From assembly GCA_003343805.1 (NCBI GenBank), contig QAKM01000088.1, forward strand, positions 1 to 12,969: DNA of 12,969 bases. The letters run 5' to 3'. The notes under the pieces were generated by a model. It made no database searches and was not told the origin of the DNA. It saw nothing but the letters and a program-made list of their open reading frames with translations. The DNA comes from Bacillota bacterium. GTDB lineage: Bacteria; Bacillota; Clostridia; Christensenellales; Borkfalkiaceae. Below, one piece after another: positions 1 to 6,316 of this stretch (the first letter of the stretch is position 1; the number at the start of each line of letters is the position of its first letter). The position numbers were made by a program, and so were the translations under genes.

Positions 1-44
1 TATCGGCAAAATTGATTAAATGACACCAATATCTTTAACTATGT
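1..44. other. AT-rich flank abutting a truncated gene
   Basis: These first bases are about 28% GC, while the sequence after about position 48 is near 60% GC. The reading frame of the following gene meets stops here at 21-23 and 36-38. The sharp change suggests a join with foreign or mobile DNA, or an assembly edge. No open frame or recognisable element end is visible. Confidence 0.4.
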
Positions 45-842
45 GATACCGGCGAAGCCTTCCCCGAGACGGCGCAGCTCGTGCCGCTTGCAACGATCTT
101 CGGCGTCACGGTCGACGAACTTCTCCGCGGGGAACGCATCGCCGCCGAGTGCGCGGCGGAGGCTCCCTATCCCGCAGTTCCCGTTCCGGCGCCTGCCGCA
201 CCTGCTCTGCAGGGCGTCAAGGGGAAGAAGCCGCTCCCGAAGCGGACGCGGCTCATCCTATGCGCTGCCGCTGCGGCCCTGATTGTGCTCCTGTGCGTGC
301 TCATTCCCGTCGTCTCCTGCGCGAACAACATCTTCCGCATCGGCAAGGTGGAGCAGATCGCCGTCGGCGATGACGCTGCCCGCGTCTATGAACTTCTGGG
401 CGAGCCCGATGACGACCGGGGCAGTCTGCTCATCTATTATGACGGCGGCTATGATAAGCTCATGAAGGAGCTCGAAGAATGGATGGAGGGGAAGAGCGAT
501 CCCTACGCGGCCCTTGAGAGTTTCAAAGAGATCTCCGAGCGGAAATTCAGATGTATCCTGGTGGATCTGACGGTAGGGCGGAAGGTCGAGAGCATACTCT
601 TCGATCCCTCCGTCACGGCTGCAGGCTCGGGCGAAAAGCAGATCCGGGAGGTGAGCCTCGTCGACTGGTCGATCCTGAACAAAACGATCGTTTATCGGGC
701 TTACTATACCGACGGCAGTTATTTCCTCGGCGAGACCGACGGAACGTTCGTCTCCGGGGACGATGGAGCGGGCATGACGGTGACCGCCTCCTGGACGGAC
801 CAATTCGGCAATGCCTGCTCCGTCCCGCTCGACGAAGAATGA
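45..842 (+). pseudogene. 5'-truncated XRE-family regulator with membrane anchor and BamE/SmpA-like domain
   Basis: The open frame runs upstream of the GTG at 81 to about position 45 and reads TGEAFPETAQLVPLATIFGV, followed by TVDELLRGE. This is the usual end of an XRE/Cro helix-turn-helix domain (normally preceded by ...SKWETG), so about 35-40 N-terminal residues carrying the DNA-binding helices are missing. Counting from the GTG, a Pro/Ala-rich linker spans residues 26-45, basic residues 48-58 precede one hydrophobic segment (about 57-79), and an extracytoplasmic part begins IGKVEQIAVGDDAARVYELL. That resembles the SmpA/BamE-type fold, in which a small domain ends in LGEP. Intact relatives are presumably membrane-tethered regulators. 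Without the recognition helix this copy should not bind DNA. The nearest downstream start is the GTG at 81 and it shows no clear ribosome binding site. Family assignment is fairly sure; the cause of truncation is not. Confidence 0.65.
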
Positions 843-961
843 GACGCGCTTCGTCCGTTCTGTGCCGGAGCGCGCCGTCCTCCGTTCTCCCTCAAAAGCG
901 GTACAACGAAGAGGGGAACCGACAAACCCCATAGGGGACAAAAACAAAACTTAAGATGTGA

Positions 962-979
962 TCGAAATTCTACTTTCGA
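962..979. repeat. short inverted repeat
   Basis: TCGAAA and TTTCGA are separated by six bases, giving a perfect 6-bp stem. It lies 120 bp past the truncated regulator and upstream of the first hairpin terminator. It could be a weak hairpin or a protein site. No function can be assigned. Confidence 0.3.
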
Positions 980-991
980 GTAAGAGAGCGT

Positions 992-1031
992 AAAACAATT
1001 ATCCGCGTGCTGTATATGTGGATAATTTTTT
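992..1031 (+). terminator. Hairpin terminator upstream of the uronate operon
   Basis: Arms AATTATCCGC (997-1006) and GTGGATAATT (1018-1027) pair over 10 positions with one G-U wobble, and six T follow at 1026-1031. The flanking A-run at 992-995 gives it bidirectional potential. It isolates the operon from transcription arriving from the left. The right arm is identical to that of the terminator at 5897-5933. Confidence 0.7.
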
Positions 1032-1076
1032 ATGCTCGAAGCGGAAGCGGTGGGGCGTGGTGCTCGTCCGCCGTTT

Positions 1077-1111
1077 GAATTGGCGGATGAGATGAGGATC
1101 CGTCAATTTTT
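1077..1111 (+). terminator. Second hairpin with T-tract just upstream of the operon promoter
   Basis: Arms ATTGGCGGAT (1079-1088) and ATCCGTCAAT (1098-1107) pair over 10 positions with one G-U wobble around a 9-base loop, followed by TTTT. It looks like an intrinsic terminator, yet no gene lies between it and the hairpin at 992-1031; positions 1032-1076 show nothing codable. It lies upstream of the promoter at 1127-1155, so it would not attenuate transcripts from that promoter. Confidence 0.55.
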
Positions 1112-1126
1112 CATTATTATACCCCA

Positions 1127-1155
1127 TTGCGGACGCGCTGTCAATATGGTATAAT
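1127..1155 (+). promoter_or_regulatory. Sigma-A type promoter for the uronate operon
   Basis: TTGCGG (1127-1132), a 17-bp spacer and TATAAT (1150-1155) preceded by TGG form an extended -10 promoter. Initiation near 1162 would give a leader of only about 20 nt before the start at 1182. The ribosome binding site GGGAGG lies at 1170-1175. No clear operator palindrome overlaps it. Confidence 0.75.
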
Positions 1156-1181
1156 GGATTTATCAAACAGGGAGGCACACC

Positions 1182-3224
1182 ATGGCATTTGTTCCCGAGC
1201 ATACCGACTTCGTGCTGAGCCCGTACACAGGGCTCACGCGCGAAAGCTGGCTGGAAGCTGCAAAATATCTGCTTCAAAACGTCTTTTCGCGCATCGGCGG
1301 CTTTGACGCCCCCGTCGTCGTGCCGCGCGTGGAACAGGACATCACCTATCCCCACCTGAACGCCCCCGCGGATATCCGCGCGGCGGAGGAGAGCGCCGAA
1401 CGCTTTGAAGGGCTCACCCGCACCCTCTTTCTTGCGGCGCCTCTCATCCACGACGAGTCCGACGTGACGCTCGCGGGCATTCCCCTTCGCGAATACTACA
1501 AGGCGCATATCCTTGCGTCCTGCACGCGGGGAGAAAGGGAATACGTCGGCACCTATGAAGACTTGCAGGCGCAGACGGGCCATGCCGACCCCGACCGCTG
1601 TTTTCAGCAGACGGTGGAGACGTGCGCGCTCGTCATCGGGCTGTGGGCGTCAAAGGAAGAGATCTGGGACAGCTATACAAAAGAAGAGAAGGACCGCATC
1701 GCCGCATTTCTGCAAAGCTATGCCCGCGCGCACACCGTGCCGCAGAACTGGCGGCTCTTCAATATGCTCGATATGGCATTCCTGCATACAGAGGGGTATG
1801 AGATCGACGAGGAGATCATGCTCGACCATGCGCAGAGCATCCTCCATTACTATGCGGGCGACGGCTGGTACCGCGACGGGCATTCGTTTGACTATTATTC
1901 CTGCTGGGCGTTCCAATTCTATGCGCCCCTCTGGAACGTATGGTACGGCTATGCACATCTGCCGAAGATCGCCGCCGCTTTCGAAGAGCACTCGCACGCC
2001 CTGATGAAGACGTACCCGCAGTTCTTTGACGAAGCGGGGCGCACCAATCTGTGGGGCAGGAGCTGCATCTACCGTTTTGCTTCGGTGAGCGCCTTTGACG
2101 GCAACCTGTTGCTCCCTTCGCCTTCTGTCAACTGCGGATGGGCGCGGCGGATCGCCTCGGGGAGCCTGATGCAGTTTTTAGGGAGAGACGACTTTTTGGC
2201 GGGCGGTGTGCCGACGCTCGGCTTTTACAGGCAGTTTTCCCCCCTCGTGCAGGGATATTCGTGCGCGGAATCGGTGTTCTGGATGGGCAAAGCCTTCCTC
2301 CTCCTGCATCTTCCCAAAGAACATCCCTTCTGGACGGCGAAGGAAAACAACGGTGTGTGGGAGGAGCTCGGTGCGCGCGATGTGTTCTCCACCGATCTGA
2401 GCGGCCCCGCGCTCGCCTTTACCAACCATAAGGCGAACGGCGCGACCATCCTGCGCACGGGGAAAGTCGTCAAGAACCGCGGCGACAGGCACGGGATGTG
2501 GAATTATGGCAGGCTCGCCTATTCCACGCAGTACCCGTGGGAGAGCGCGCCCTCGGAGGGGATCGAGGCGATGCAGTACGTTCTCGAAGAGCACGGCGCC
2601 TATCAGCGGCCCAACGTCATTTTGTGGCACGGTATGAAGGAGGGCGTCCTCTATCGCAGGCAGTTCTTTGATTACGATCTGTTCCGCGAGAGTTTCTGGA
2701 TGCAGGCGATCGACCTTGCCGACTTCCCCGTGCCTTACGGCATCTTCCGCGCCGACCGCCTGCGCCTTTATCGCCGCCCCGTCACGCTCACTCTGGGCAG
2801 CTTCGGCTTCCCCGACAACGGCACGATGACCGTGCGCCTTACGCAGGGGAACGCGCAGGCGATCATCTTAAAGGGCTATGACTCGCAGGGAAACAAAAAG
2901 CAGATGGCGATGACGGTGTGGGGCGAGTGGGAGCTCGACGTCGTCAAAAGCCGCGGCACAAACCCCGATTCGGAGCATTCCCTCGTCATCATTGCAAAAA
3001 CGGCGCGCAAAAAGGAGTATGGATATGAACCCTATCTCCTTTTATCGCAGGTCATAACGCGCGAAGATCACGAGGAATTTTCGCCTTTCGACCTCTTTCC
3101 GCTCGTCGGCGTTAAGGCGGAGGACGAACGCAATTATTCCGCTTACGGCAAGACGGTACTGCAATTTGTCGGCGATACCGTGACGCTCGACTTCGACGGC
3201 ATCGAAGGAAATCTACAACTCTGA
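1182..3224 (+). CDS. DUF2264 domain-containing protein (putative carbohydrate-active enzyme)
   Basis: The 680-residue product has no signal peptide or membrane segment, so it should be cytoplasmic. The start is fixed by GGGAGG six bases upstream. It matches the DUF2264 family (PF10022), of unknown biochemical role. Hallmarks are the long helical N-terminal half rich in Trp, Tyr and His, with conserved-looking NWRLFNMLDMAFLH (from N189) and DGWYRDGHSFDYYS (D227-S240). The C-terminal half (from about residue 420) is richer in predicted beta strand. This layout recalls polysaccharide lyases and hydrolases with an alpha/alpha toroid plus beta-sandwich. It is the first gene of an operon with GH88, DhuD-like and DhuI-like genes, with only nine bases before GH88. 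I infer that it acts on a uronate-containing oligosaccharide or its unsaturated product. Candidate catalytic residues are N189, Y230, H234 and Y238/Y239. Family membership is firm; the reaction is unknown. Confidence 0.85.
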   Translation: MAFVPEHTDFVLSPYTGLTRESWLEAAKYLLQNVFSRIGGFDAPVVVPRVEQDITYPHLNAPADIRAAEESAERFEGLTRTLFLAAPLIHDESDVTLAGIPLREYYKAHILASCTRGEREYVGTYEDLQAQTGHADPDRCFQQTVETCALVIGLWASKEEIWDSYTKEEKDRIAAFLQSYARAHTVPQNWRLFNMLDMAFLHTEGYEIDEEIMLDHAQSILHYYAGDGWYRDGHSFDYYSCWAFQFYAPLWNVWYGYAHLPKIAAAFEEHSHALMKTYPQFFDEAGRTNLWGRSCIYRFASVSAFDGNLLLPSPSVNCGWARRIASGSLMQFLGRDDFLAGGVPTLGFYRQFSPLVQGYSCAESVFWMGKAFLLLHLPKEHPFWTAKENNGVWEELGARDVFSTDLSGPALAFTNHKANGATILRTGKVVKNRGDRHGMWNYGRLAYSTQYPWESAPSEGIEAMQYVLEEHGAYQRPNVILWHGMKEGVLYRRQFFDYDLFRESFWMQAIDLADFPVPYGIFRADRLRLYRRPVTLTLGSFGFPDNGTMTVRLTQGNAQAIILKGYDSQGNKKQMAMTVWGEWELDVVKSRGTNPDSEHSLVIIAKTARKKEYGYEPYLLLSQVITREDHEEFSPFDLFPLVGVKAEDERNYSAYGKTVLQFVGDTVTLDFDGIEGNLQL

Positions 3225-3233
3225 GAGGACAAC

Positions 3234-4343
3234 ATGGAACAAGCATTCTGGCAGGACATCGCCGATCGCATCTTGCAGAAGGAGCGCGCCGTCGCAGCGC
3301 GCAATGCGGGGAAGATCCCCTACACGGCGAAAGACGGCGTGTTTGACGACATGGGGAAGACAAATCTCTGCTGGTGGACGAACGGCTTTTACGCGGGGCT
3401 CTTATGGCAGCTCTACGGCTGGAGCAGGGAGGAGATCTTCCGCACTGCCGCCCAAACGATCGAAGAAAAGCTCGATCAAAACCTTCTTACGGCGCAGGGC
3501 ATGGATCACGACAGCGGATTCAAGTGGCTGCTCACGTCCGTCGCCTCGTATCGTCTGACGGGCAGCGAAGCAAGCAAAAACCGCGCTCTGCTCGCCGCGA
3601 ACGACCTTGCGGGCCGTTTCAACTTGCCGGGCGGATTCATCCGCGCCTGGAATGACGGCGGCGACGGAAAGACGGCGGGCTGGGCGATCATCGACTGCAT
3701 GATGAATTTGCCCCTTCTCGAGTGGGCTTCCAAGGAGCTCCACGATCCCCGTTTTTCGCGCATCGCCCGCCGCCATGCCGATACGGCAAAAAGCGTGTTC
3801 GTGCGGGAGGACGGCTCGGTCTGCCACATCGTGGTGTTCGATCCGCAGACGGGGGAGCGCCTCTTTTCCCTCGGCGGGCAGGGATACGCCCACGGCAGCA
3901 GTTGGACGCGCGGACAGGCATGGGCGCTCTATGGTTTTACGCTCGCCTATCTGCATACAAAGGAGGAGAGTTATCTGGAGACGGCGGAAAAAGTTGCGCT
4001 TAAATTTATGGCGCATATCCCCGAAAGCGGGCTCATCCCCGCCGATTTTGCTCAGCCGCCCGAACCCAAGTGGGAAGATTCTTCCGCTGCCGCCATCGCC
4101 GCCTGCGGGCTCATCGAACTATGGAAGGCGACGGGAAGCGAAGTGTACTTAAACGGCGCGGAGCGGCTTTTGCAGGCGCTCGTAAAGTTGCGCTGCTGCT
4201 TCTCGCCTGAACGGGACGAACTTTTGGAAAACGGTACGGTCGCCTATCACGATGCAGAGCATCATATCCCGCTCATCTACGGCGACTACTTCTTCACGGA
4301 AGCCGTGTTGAAACTCATCGGAAAGCAAACGTTTCTGTGGTAA
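3234..4343 (+). CDS. ugl: Glycoside hydrolase family 88, unsaturated glucuronyl hydrolase
   Basis: This 369-residue protein should remove the 4-deoxy-L-threo-hex-4-enopyranosyluronate residue from the non-reducing end of oligosaccharides made by polysaccharide lyases. GH88 does this by hydrating the double bond of the unsaturated sugar. The catalytic pair is visible as D93 in MDHDSGF and D154 in AIIDCMMNLPLLEWAS. Their 61-residue spacing equals that of D88 and D149 in the Bacillus enzyme as I recall it. H198, Q216, R226 and W230 (GSSWTRGQAWALYGF) fall at the matching offset of further active-site residues. Length is normal for the family (about 370-400). There is no signal peptide, so it acts in the cytoplasm on imported oligosaccharides. 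The ribosome binding site GAGAGGA overlaps the stop of the DUF2264 gene, showing tight co-transcription. GH105 is the alternative family but fits less well. Substrate (chondroitin, hyaluronan, heparin, gellan or xanthan fragments) cannot be told. Confidence 0.9.
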   Translation: MEQAFWQDIADRILQKERAVAARNAGKIPYTAKDGVFDDMGKTNLCWWTNGFYAGLLWQLYGWSREEIFRTAAQTIEEKLDQNLLTAQGMDHDSGFKWLLTSVASYRLTGSEASKNRALLAANDLAGRFNLPGGFIRAWNDGGDGKTAGWAIIDCMMNLPLLEWASKELHDPRFSRIARRHADTAKSVFVREDGSVCHIVVFDPQTGERLFSLGGQGYAHGSSWTRGQAWALYGFTLAYLHTKEESYLETAEKVALKFMAHIPESGLIPADFAQPPEPKWEDSSAAAIAACGLIELWKATGSEVYLNGAERLLQALVKLRCCFSPERDELLENGTVAYHDAEHHIPLIYGDYFFTEAVLKLIGKQTFLW

Positions 4344-4353
4344 GGAGAACGAT

Positions 4354-5160
4354 ATGAACGATATTCTTGACTTATTTTCCTTGAAAGGCAAGGTCGCGCT
4401 CGTGACGGGCGCGGCATACGGCATCGGCTTTTCGATCGCCGAAGCGCTCGCGGGGGCGGGTGCGAAGATCGCCTTCAACTGCCGTAAAGAGGAGCACTTA
4501 AAAGCGGCTCTTTCGGCTTACAGGGAGCGCGGCATCGACGCCAAAGGGTATCTGTATGACGTCACCGACGAGGTGGAGGTCGCCGCCCTCGTGGATGCAG
4601 TGGAGCGCGATCTCGGCCCCGTCGATATCCTCGTCAACAACGCGGGCATCATCAAGCGCATCCCCATGCACGAAATGACCAAGCTCGAGTTCGAGGAGGT
4701 CGTCGATACCGACCTTATCGCGCCCTTTTTGATGAGCAAGGCGGTGCTGCCCTCCATGATGGCGCGGGGTGGCGGCAAGATCATCAACATCTGCTCCATG
4801 ATGAGCGAGCTGGGCAGGGAGACGGTCTCCGCCTATGCTTCGGCGAAGGGCGGCCTCAAAATGCTCACAAAGAACATTGCCTCGGAGTACGGCAGGTACA
4901 ACATCCAGTGCAACGGCATCGGCCCCGGGTACATCGCCACCCCGCAGACCGCTCCCTTGCGCGAAAGGCAGGCGGACGGCTCCCGCCATCCCTTCGATGC
5001 GTTCATCGTTTCCAAGACGCCCGAGGAGCGATGGGGCACGCCGGAGGATCTCATGGGCGCGGCGGTGTTCCTCGCCTCCAAAGCCTCCGACTTTGTCAAC
5101 GGGCATATCCTCTATGTGGACGGCGGCATCCTGGCGTATATCGGAAAACAACCGAACTAA
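4354..5160 (+). CDS. dhuD: SDR-family dehydrogenase, DhuD / gluconate 5-dehydrogenase-like
   Basis: This is a classical short-chain dehydrogenase of 268 residues. The cofactor-binding TGAAYGIG is at residues 18-25, NNAG at 95-98, and the catalytic set is N120-region, S148, Y161 and K165 (YASAK). Such proteins are usually annotated as gluconate 5-dehydrogenase or KduD. Next to an RpiB-type isomerase and GH88, the best role is DhuD. That enzyme, described in streptococci that use glycosaminoglycans, reduces 3-deoxy-D-glycero-2,5-hexodiulosonate to 2-keto-3-deoxygluconate with NAD(P)H. AAGGAG stands before the ATG, ten bases after the GH88 stop. Fold and family are certain. The exact substrate rests on gene context, and plain gluconate 5-dehydrogenase is the main alternative. 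Confidence 0.82.
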   Translation: MNDILDLFSLKGKVALVTGAAYGIGFSIAEALAGAGAKIAFNCRKEEHLKAALSAYRERGIDAKGYLYDVTDEVEVAALVDAVERDLGPVDILVNNAGIIKRIPMHEMTKLEFEEVVDTDLIAPFLMSKAVLPSMMARGGGKIINICSMMSELGRETVSAYASAKGGLKMLTKNIASEYGRYNIQCNGIGPGYIATPQTAPLRERQADGSRHPFDAFIVSKTPEERWGTPEDLMGAAVFLASKASDFVNGHILYVDGGILAYIGKQPN

Positions 5161-5233
5161 ACGGCGATCCGTTCCGCAATACCGTGTCCCGCTGCGGCAC
5201 GACCGTGAAAGTATGATTTAAAAGGAGATCATC

Positions 5234-5872
5234 ATGAAAATTGCACTCATCAACGAAAATTCGCAGGCTGCCAAGAATGCGCTCATCGAAGCGGCGCTCC
5301 GAAAGACGGTGGAGCCCATGGGGCATACCGTCGTCAACTACGGTATGTACACGATGGAAGATAGGGCGCAGCTCACCTATGTGCAGGTGGGCATCCTCGC
5401 GGCGGTGCTTTTAGGGAGCGGCGCCGCCGACTACGTCATCACGGGCTGCGGCACGGGGGAGGGGGCGATGCTCGCCTGCAATTCCTTCCCCGGCGTCATC
5501 TGCGGACACGTCGAGGATGCGCTCGACGCCTATACCTTCGCGCAGATCAACGACGGAAACGCCATCGCCATCCCCTTTGCCAAGGGCTTCGGCTGGGGCG
5601 GCGAGCTCAATCTTGAATACATCTTCGAGAAGCTCTTTTCCGAGCCGAGTGGCGGCGGATATCCCAAGGAGCGTGCCGCGCCCGAACAGCGCAACAAGAA
5701 AATTCTGGACGACGTGCGCGCGGCTGCATACAGGCCGCTGCCCGACATCCTGAACTCGCTCGATAAGGCTCTCGTTCGCGGCGCCTTCGCGGGCGAACAC
5801 TTCATGGAATATTTCTCCCGCGACTGTAAGGACGAAGTCCTTTTGAAATTCGTCTGCGATCTTCTGAAATAA
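5234..5872 (+). CDS. dhuI: RpiB/LacA/LacB-family isomerase, DhuI-like
   Basis: The 212-residue product begins MKIALINENSQAAKNALIEA and carries the RpiB/LacAB signature TGCGTGEGAMLACNSFPGV (residues 70-88, C72 as the likely catalytic Cys), followed by an NDGNAIAIP segment. Ribose-5-phosphate isomerase B is about 150 residues. This protein has some 60 extra C-terminal residues, the form seen in DhuI, which isomerises 4-deoxy-L-threo-5-hexosulose uronate to 3-deoxy-D-glycero-2,5-hexodiulosonate. DhuI replaces the unrelated cupin KduI of pectin degraders. It is the last gene of the operon, 73 bases after the SDR, with AAAGGAG at 5221-5227 and a terminator right after it. The assignment rests on length, motif and neighbours; a pentose or hexose phosphate isomerase is less likely here. 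Confidence 0.82.
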   Translation: MKIALINENSQAAKNALIEAALRKTVEPMGHTVVNYGMYTMEDRAQLTYVQVGILAAVLLGSGAADYVITGCGTGEGAMLACNSFPGVICGHVEDALDAYTFAQINDGNAIAIPFAKGFGWGGELNLEYIFEKLFSEPSGGGYPKERAAPEQRNKKILDDVRAAAYRPLPDILNSLDKALVRGAFAGEHFMEYFSRDCKDEVLLKFVCDLLK

Positions 5873-5896
5873 TCGCCTCAAGGGGGGAACAGCAAA

Positions 5897-5933
5897 AATA
5901 ATTATCCACTGGCTATGCCGGTGGATAATTATT
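5897..5933 (+). terminator. Strong hairpin terminator of the uronate operon
   Basis: AATAATTATCCAC (5897-5909) pairs perfectly with GTGGATAATTATT (5921-5933). The loop itself adds GGC/GCC pairs, giving about 17 bp with a three-base loop. The stem ends in ATTATTTGTCTT. It starts 25 bases past the dhuI stop. Confidence 0.85.
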
Positions 5934-5954
5934 TGTCTTGCAGCCTTTTCGTGC

Positions 5955-6000
5955 AACAAACAAAGACCCCGAGCTGGCAAAAATGCCATCTCGGGGTCTT
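5955..6000 (-). terminator. Intrinsic terminator of tRNA-Ser
   Basis: Read on the minus strand, AAGACCCCGAG (6000-5990) pairs perfectly with CTCGGGGTCTT (5973-5963), with inner TGGC/GCCA pairs, and is followed by TGTTTGTT. The first base of the stem is also the last base of the encoded CCA end of the tRNA, so there is no spacer between them. Confidence 0.8.
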
Positions 6001-6090
6001 GGCGCGGTGAGAGGGATTTGAACCCTCGCACGCTGTAACACGTCTACGCCCTTAGCAGGGGCGCCCCTTGAGCCTCTTGGGTATCACCGC
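6000..6090 (-). tRNA. tRNA-Ser (anticodon GCU)
   Basis: On the minus strand the acceptor arms GCGGTGA (6090-6084) and TCACCGC (6010-6004) pair perfectly. They are followed by discriminator G and an encoded CCA (6002-6000). The anticodon loop CTGCTAA sits in a CCCC/GGGG-type stem and gives GCU, which reads AGC and AGU. The long variable arm expected of a serine tRNA is present, and the T arm GAGGGTTCAAATCCCTC is canonical. A promoter (6166-6194) and a terminator show it is a separate transcription unit, converging with the uronate operon. Confidence 0.95.
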
Positions 6091-6121
6091 ATGTCAAGTT
6101 TGTAAAAAAATATTCTCTTTT

Positions 6122-6159
6122 GCGCCGCGGATGTTTCGACACATCCGCTCCGAAGGCGC
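6122..6159 (-). other. Hairpin at the 5' end of the pre-tRNA-Ser leader
   Basis: GCGGATGT (6127-6134) and ACATCCGC (6141-6148) form a perfect 8-bp stem. Outer arms GCGCC (6122-6126) and GGCGC (6155-6159) extend it. On the minus strand it lies at the predicted start of the tRNA transcript and is followed within about 10 bases by seven T, which makes it look like a small terminator ahead of the tRNA. Confidence 0.5.
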
Positions 6160-6165
6160 TCTAAC

Positions 6166-6194
6166 AATATAGCATACTTTGGCGGGAAAGTCAA
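6166..6194 (-). promoter_or_regulatory. Promoter of tRNA-Ser
   Basis: On the minus strand TTGACT (6194-6189), a 17-bp spacer and TATATT (6171-6166) preceded by TGC make a near-consensus extended -10 promoter. Initiation near 6159 leaves a leader of about 70 nt before the tRNA. Confidence 0.8.
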
Positions 6195-6244
6195 AGTTTT
6201 TTCCCGAGAAAGTAAAAATTATCCGAAAAAATTTCTTTCTCCTC

Positions 6245-6273
6245 TTGCGGCGGACGGGAAAGTATGATAAAAT
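6245..6273 (+). promoter_or_regulatory. Promoter of the ppa operon
   Basis: TTGCGG (6245-6250), 17 bp, and TAAAAT (6268-6273) preceded by TGA. This is the same -35 hexamer, spacing and TGn extension as the promoter at 1127-1155. The ppa ribosome binding site AAGGAG follows at 6303-6308. Confidence 0.65.
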
Positions 6274-6316
6274 AGGGGAGATAAGTGAAGCAAGGTCAAA
6301 ATAAGGAGTAACTGCT

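Noticed and set aside
258..947. 229-codon minus-strand frame over the truncated regulator
   Set aside because: Low-complexity shadow of the GC-rich plus-strand gene, no ribosome binding site and no family match.
999..1583. 194-codon minus-strand frame starting inside the DUF2264 gene
   Set aside because: It runs antisense to a well-supported gene and across a promoter and two terminators.
5212..5217. TATGAT before dhuI as an internal promoter
   Set aside because: No -35 hexamer is present at 16-18 bp spacing, and the gene fits the operon.
5161..5220. Possible riboswitch or small RNA between dhuD and dhuI
   Set aside because: Only weak pairing (GTG/CAC) is visible and there is no terminator or known motif.
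6000..6090. tRNA-Ser as an integration site for a genomic island
   Set aside because: No integrase, no duplicated tRNA 3' end and only core genes on both sides.
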